Assembly (NCBI GenBank): GCA_039808985.1
Contig: JBDHUC010000003.1
Coordinates: 30,871-94,870, forward strand
Length of the DNA stretch: 64,000 nt
Source: SXRF01 sp039808985
GTDB lineage: Bacteria > Pseudomonadota > Alphaproteobacteria > Rickettsiales > SXRF01
Direction: 5' to 3'
The translations under genes and the position numbers were made by a program. The notes under the pieces were generated by a model. It was not told the origin of the DNA, ran no database searches, and saw only the letters and a list, made by a program, of their open reading frames with translations. Shown piece by piece: positions 63,925 through 64,000 of the stretch. The first letter of the stretch is position 1; every line of letters starts with the position of its first letter.

Positions 63925-64000
<76 letters not shown>

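Overview
The window looks like a chromosomal segment of an alphaproteobacterium of moderate GC. Pointers are a CckA-type hybrid kinase next to fliR-flhB, a COQ9-family ubiquinone protein, an xerD / aroK-aroB neighbourhood, a complex I (nuo) operon, and many dispersed palindromic repeats of the kind known from Rickettsiales and relatives. Genes are tightly packed with many 1-8 base start/stop overlaps. I cannot place it in an order or genus from sequence alone.

Layout. 1-311: edge of a HicB-HicA toxin-antitoxin pair. 374-6933 (minus): nuoA-nuoB-nuoC-nuoD-nuoE-nuoF, interrupted by three non-nuo genes (a histidine phosphatase, a GNAT acetyltransferase, a secreted protein). 7041-10659: queG, grxC, a soluble PAS histidine kinase, COQ9. 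10660-11076: a repeat cluster. 11077-14072 (minus): a membrane pseudo-histidine kinase lacking its phospho-accepting His, and xerD. 14110-19461: aroK, aroB, a CorC/HlyC CBS protein, a small conserved protein and a class A penicillin-binding protein. 19461-25722: lipid A aminoarabinose-type genes arnT, arnB, arnC and arnA dehydrogenase, with a candidate polymorphic toxin, immunity gene and a 48-residue ORF inserted between arnC and arnA. 25876-28654: a hypothetical protein, an EAL protein with altered motifs, and an orphan prepilin. 28694-33218: fliR, flhB and a CckA-like kinase split into two genes. 33489-39458: uvrA, recO (with an in-frame palindromic insert) and parC, then tRNA-Arg. 39693-44127: a minimal spore-coat-U chaperone-usher pilus operon. 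44529-56495: a type I secretion operon in the order TolC, MotB-like, HlyD, MotA-like, RTX protein, ABC exporter. 56496-63584 (minus): a type II secretion / type IV pilus-like assembly operon (GspE, GspF, GspL/PilMN-like, PilO/GspM-like, PilP/GspB-like) ending in a lone ABC ATPase. The window ends in tRNA-Ala.

The most unusual system is the 44.5-56.5 kb operon. A giant RTX protein and its complete type I exporter are interleaved, with translational overlaps, with a MotA/ExbB-like and MotB/ExbD-like proton-channel pair. The MotA-like protein carries a long cytoplasmic tail with an 84-residue tandem duplication and a run of ID-type five-residue repeats. The TolC-like protein carries an unusual proline-rich N-terminal extension. 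This suggests a proton-motive-force-coupled type I secretion or adhesin-control machine. Second in interest is the toxin/immunity cassette inside the arn operon, where base composition falls sharply at the toxin tip. All functions are inferred from sequence motifs read by eye; no database search was run.
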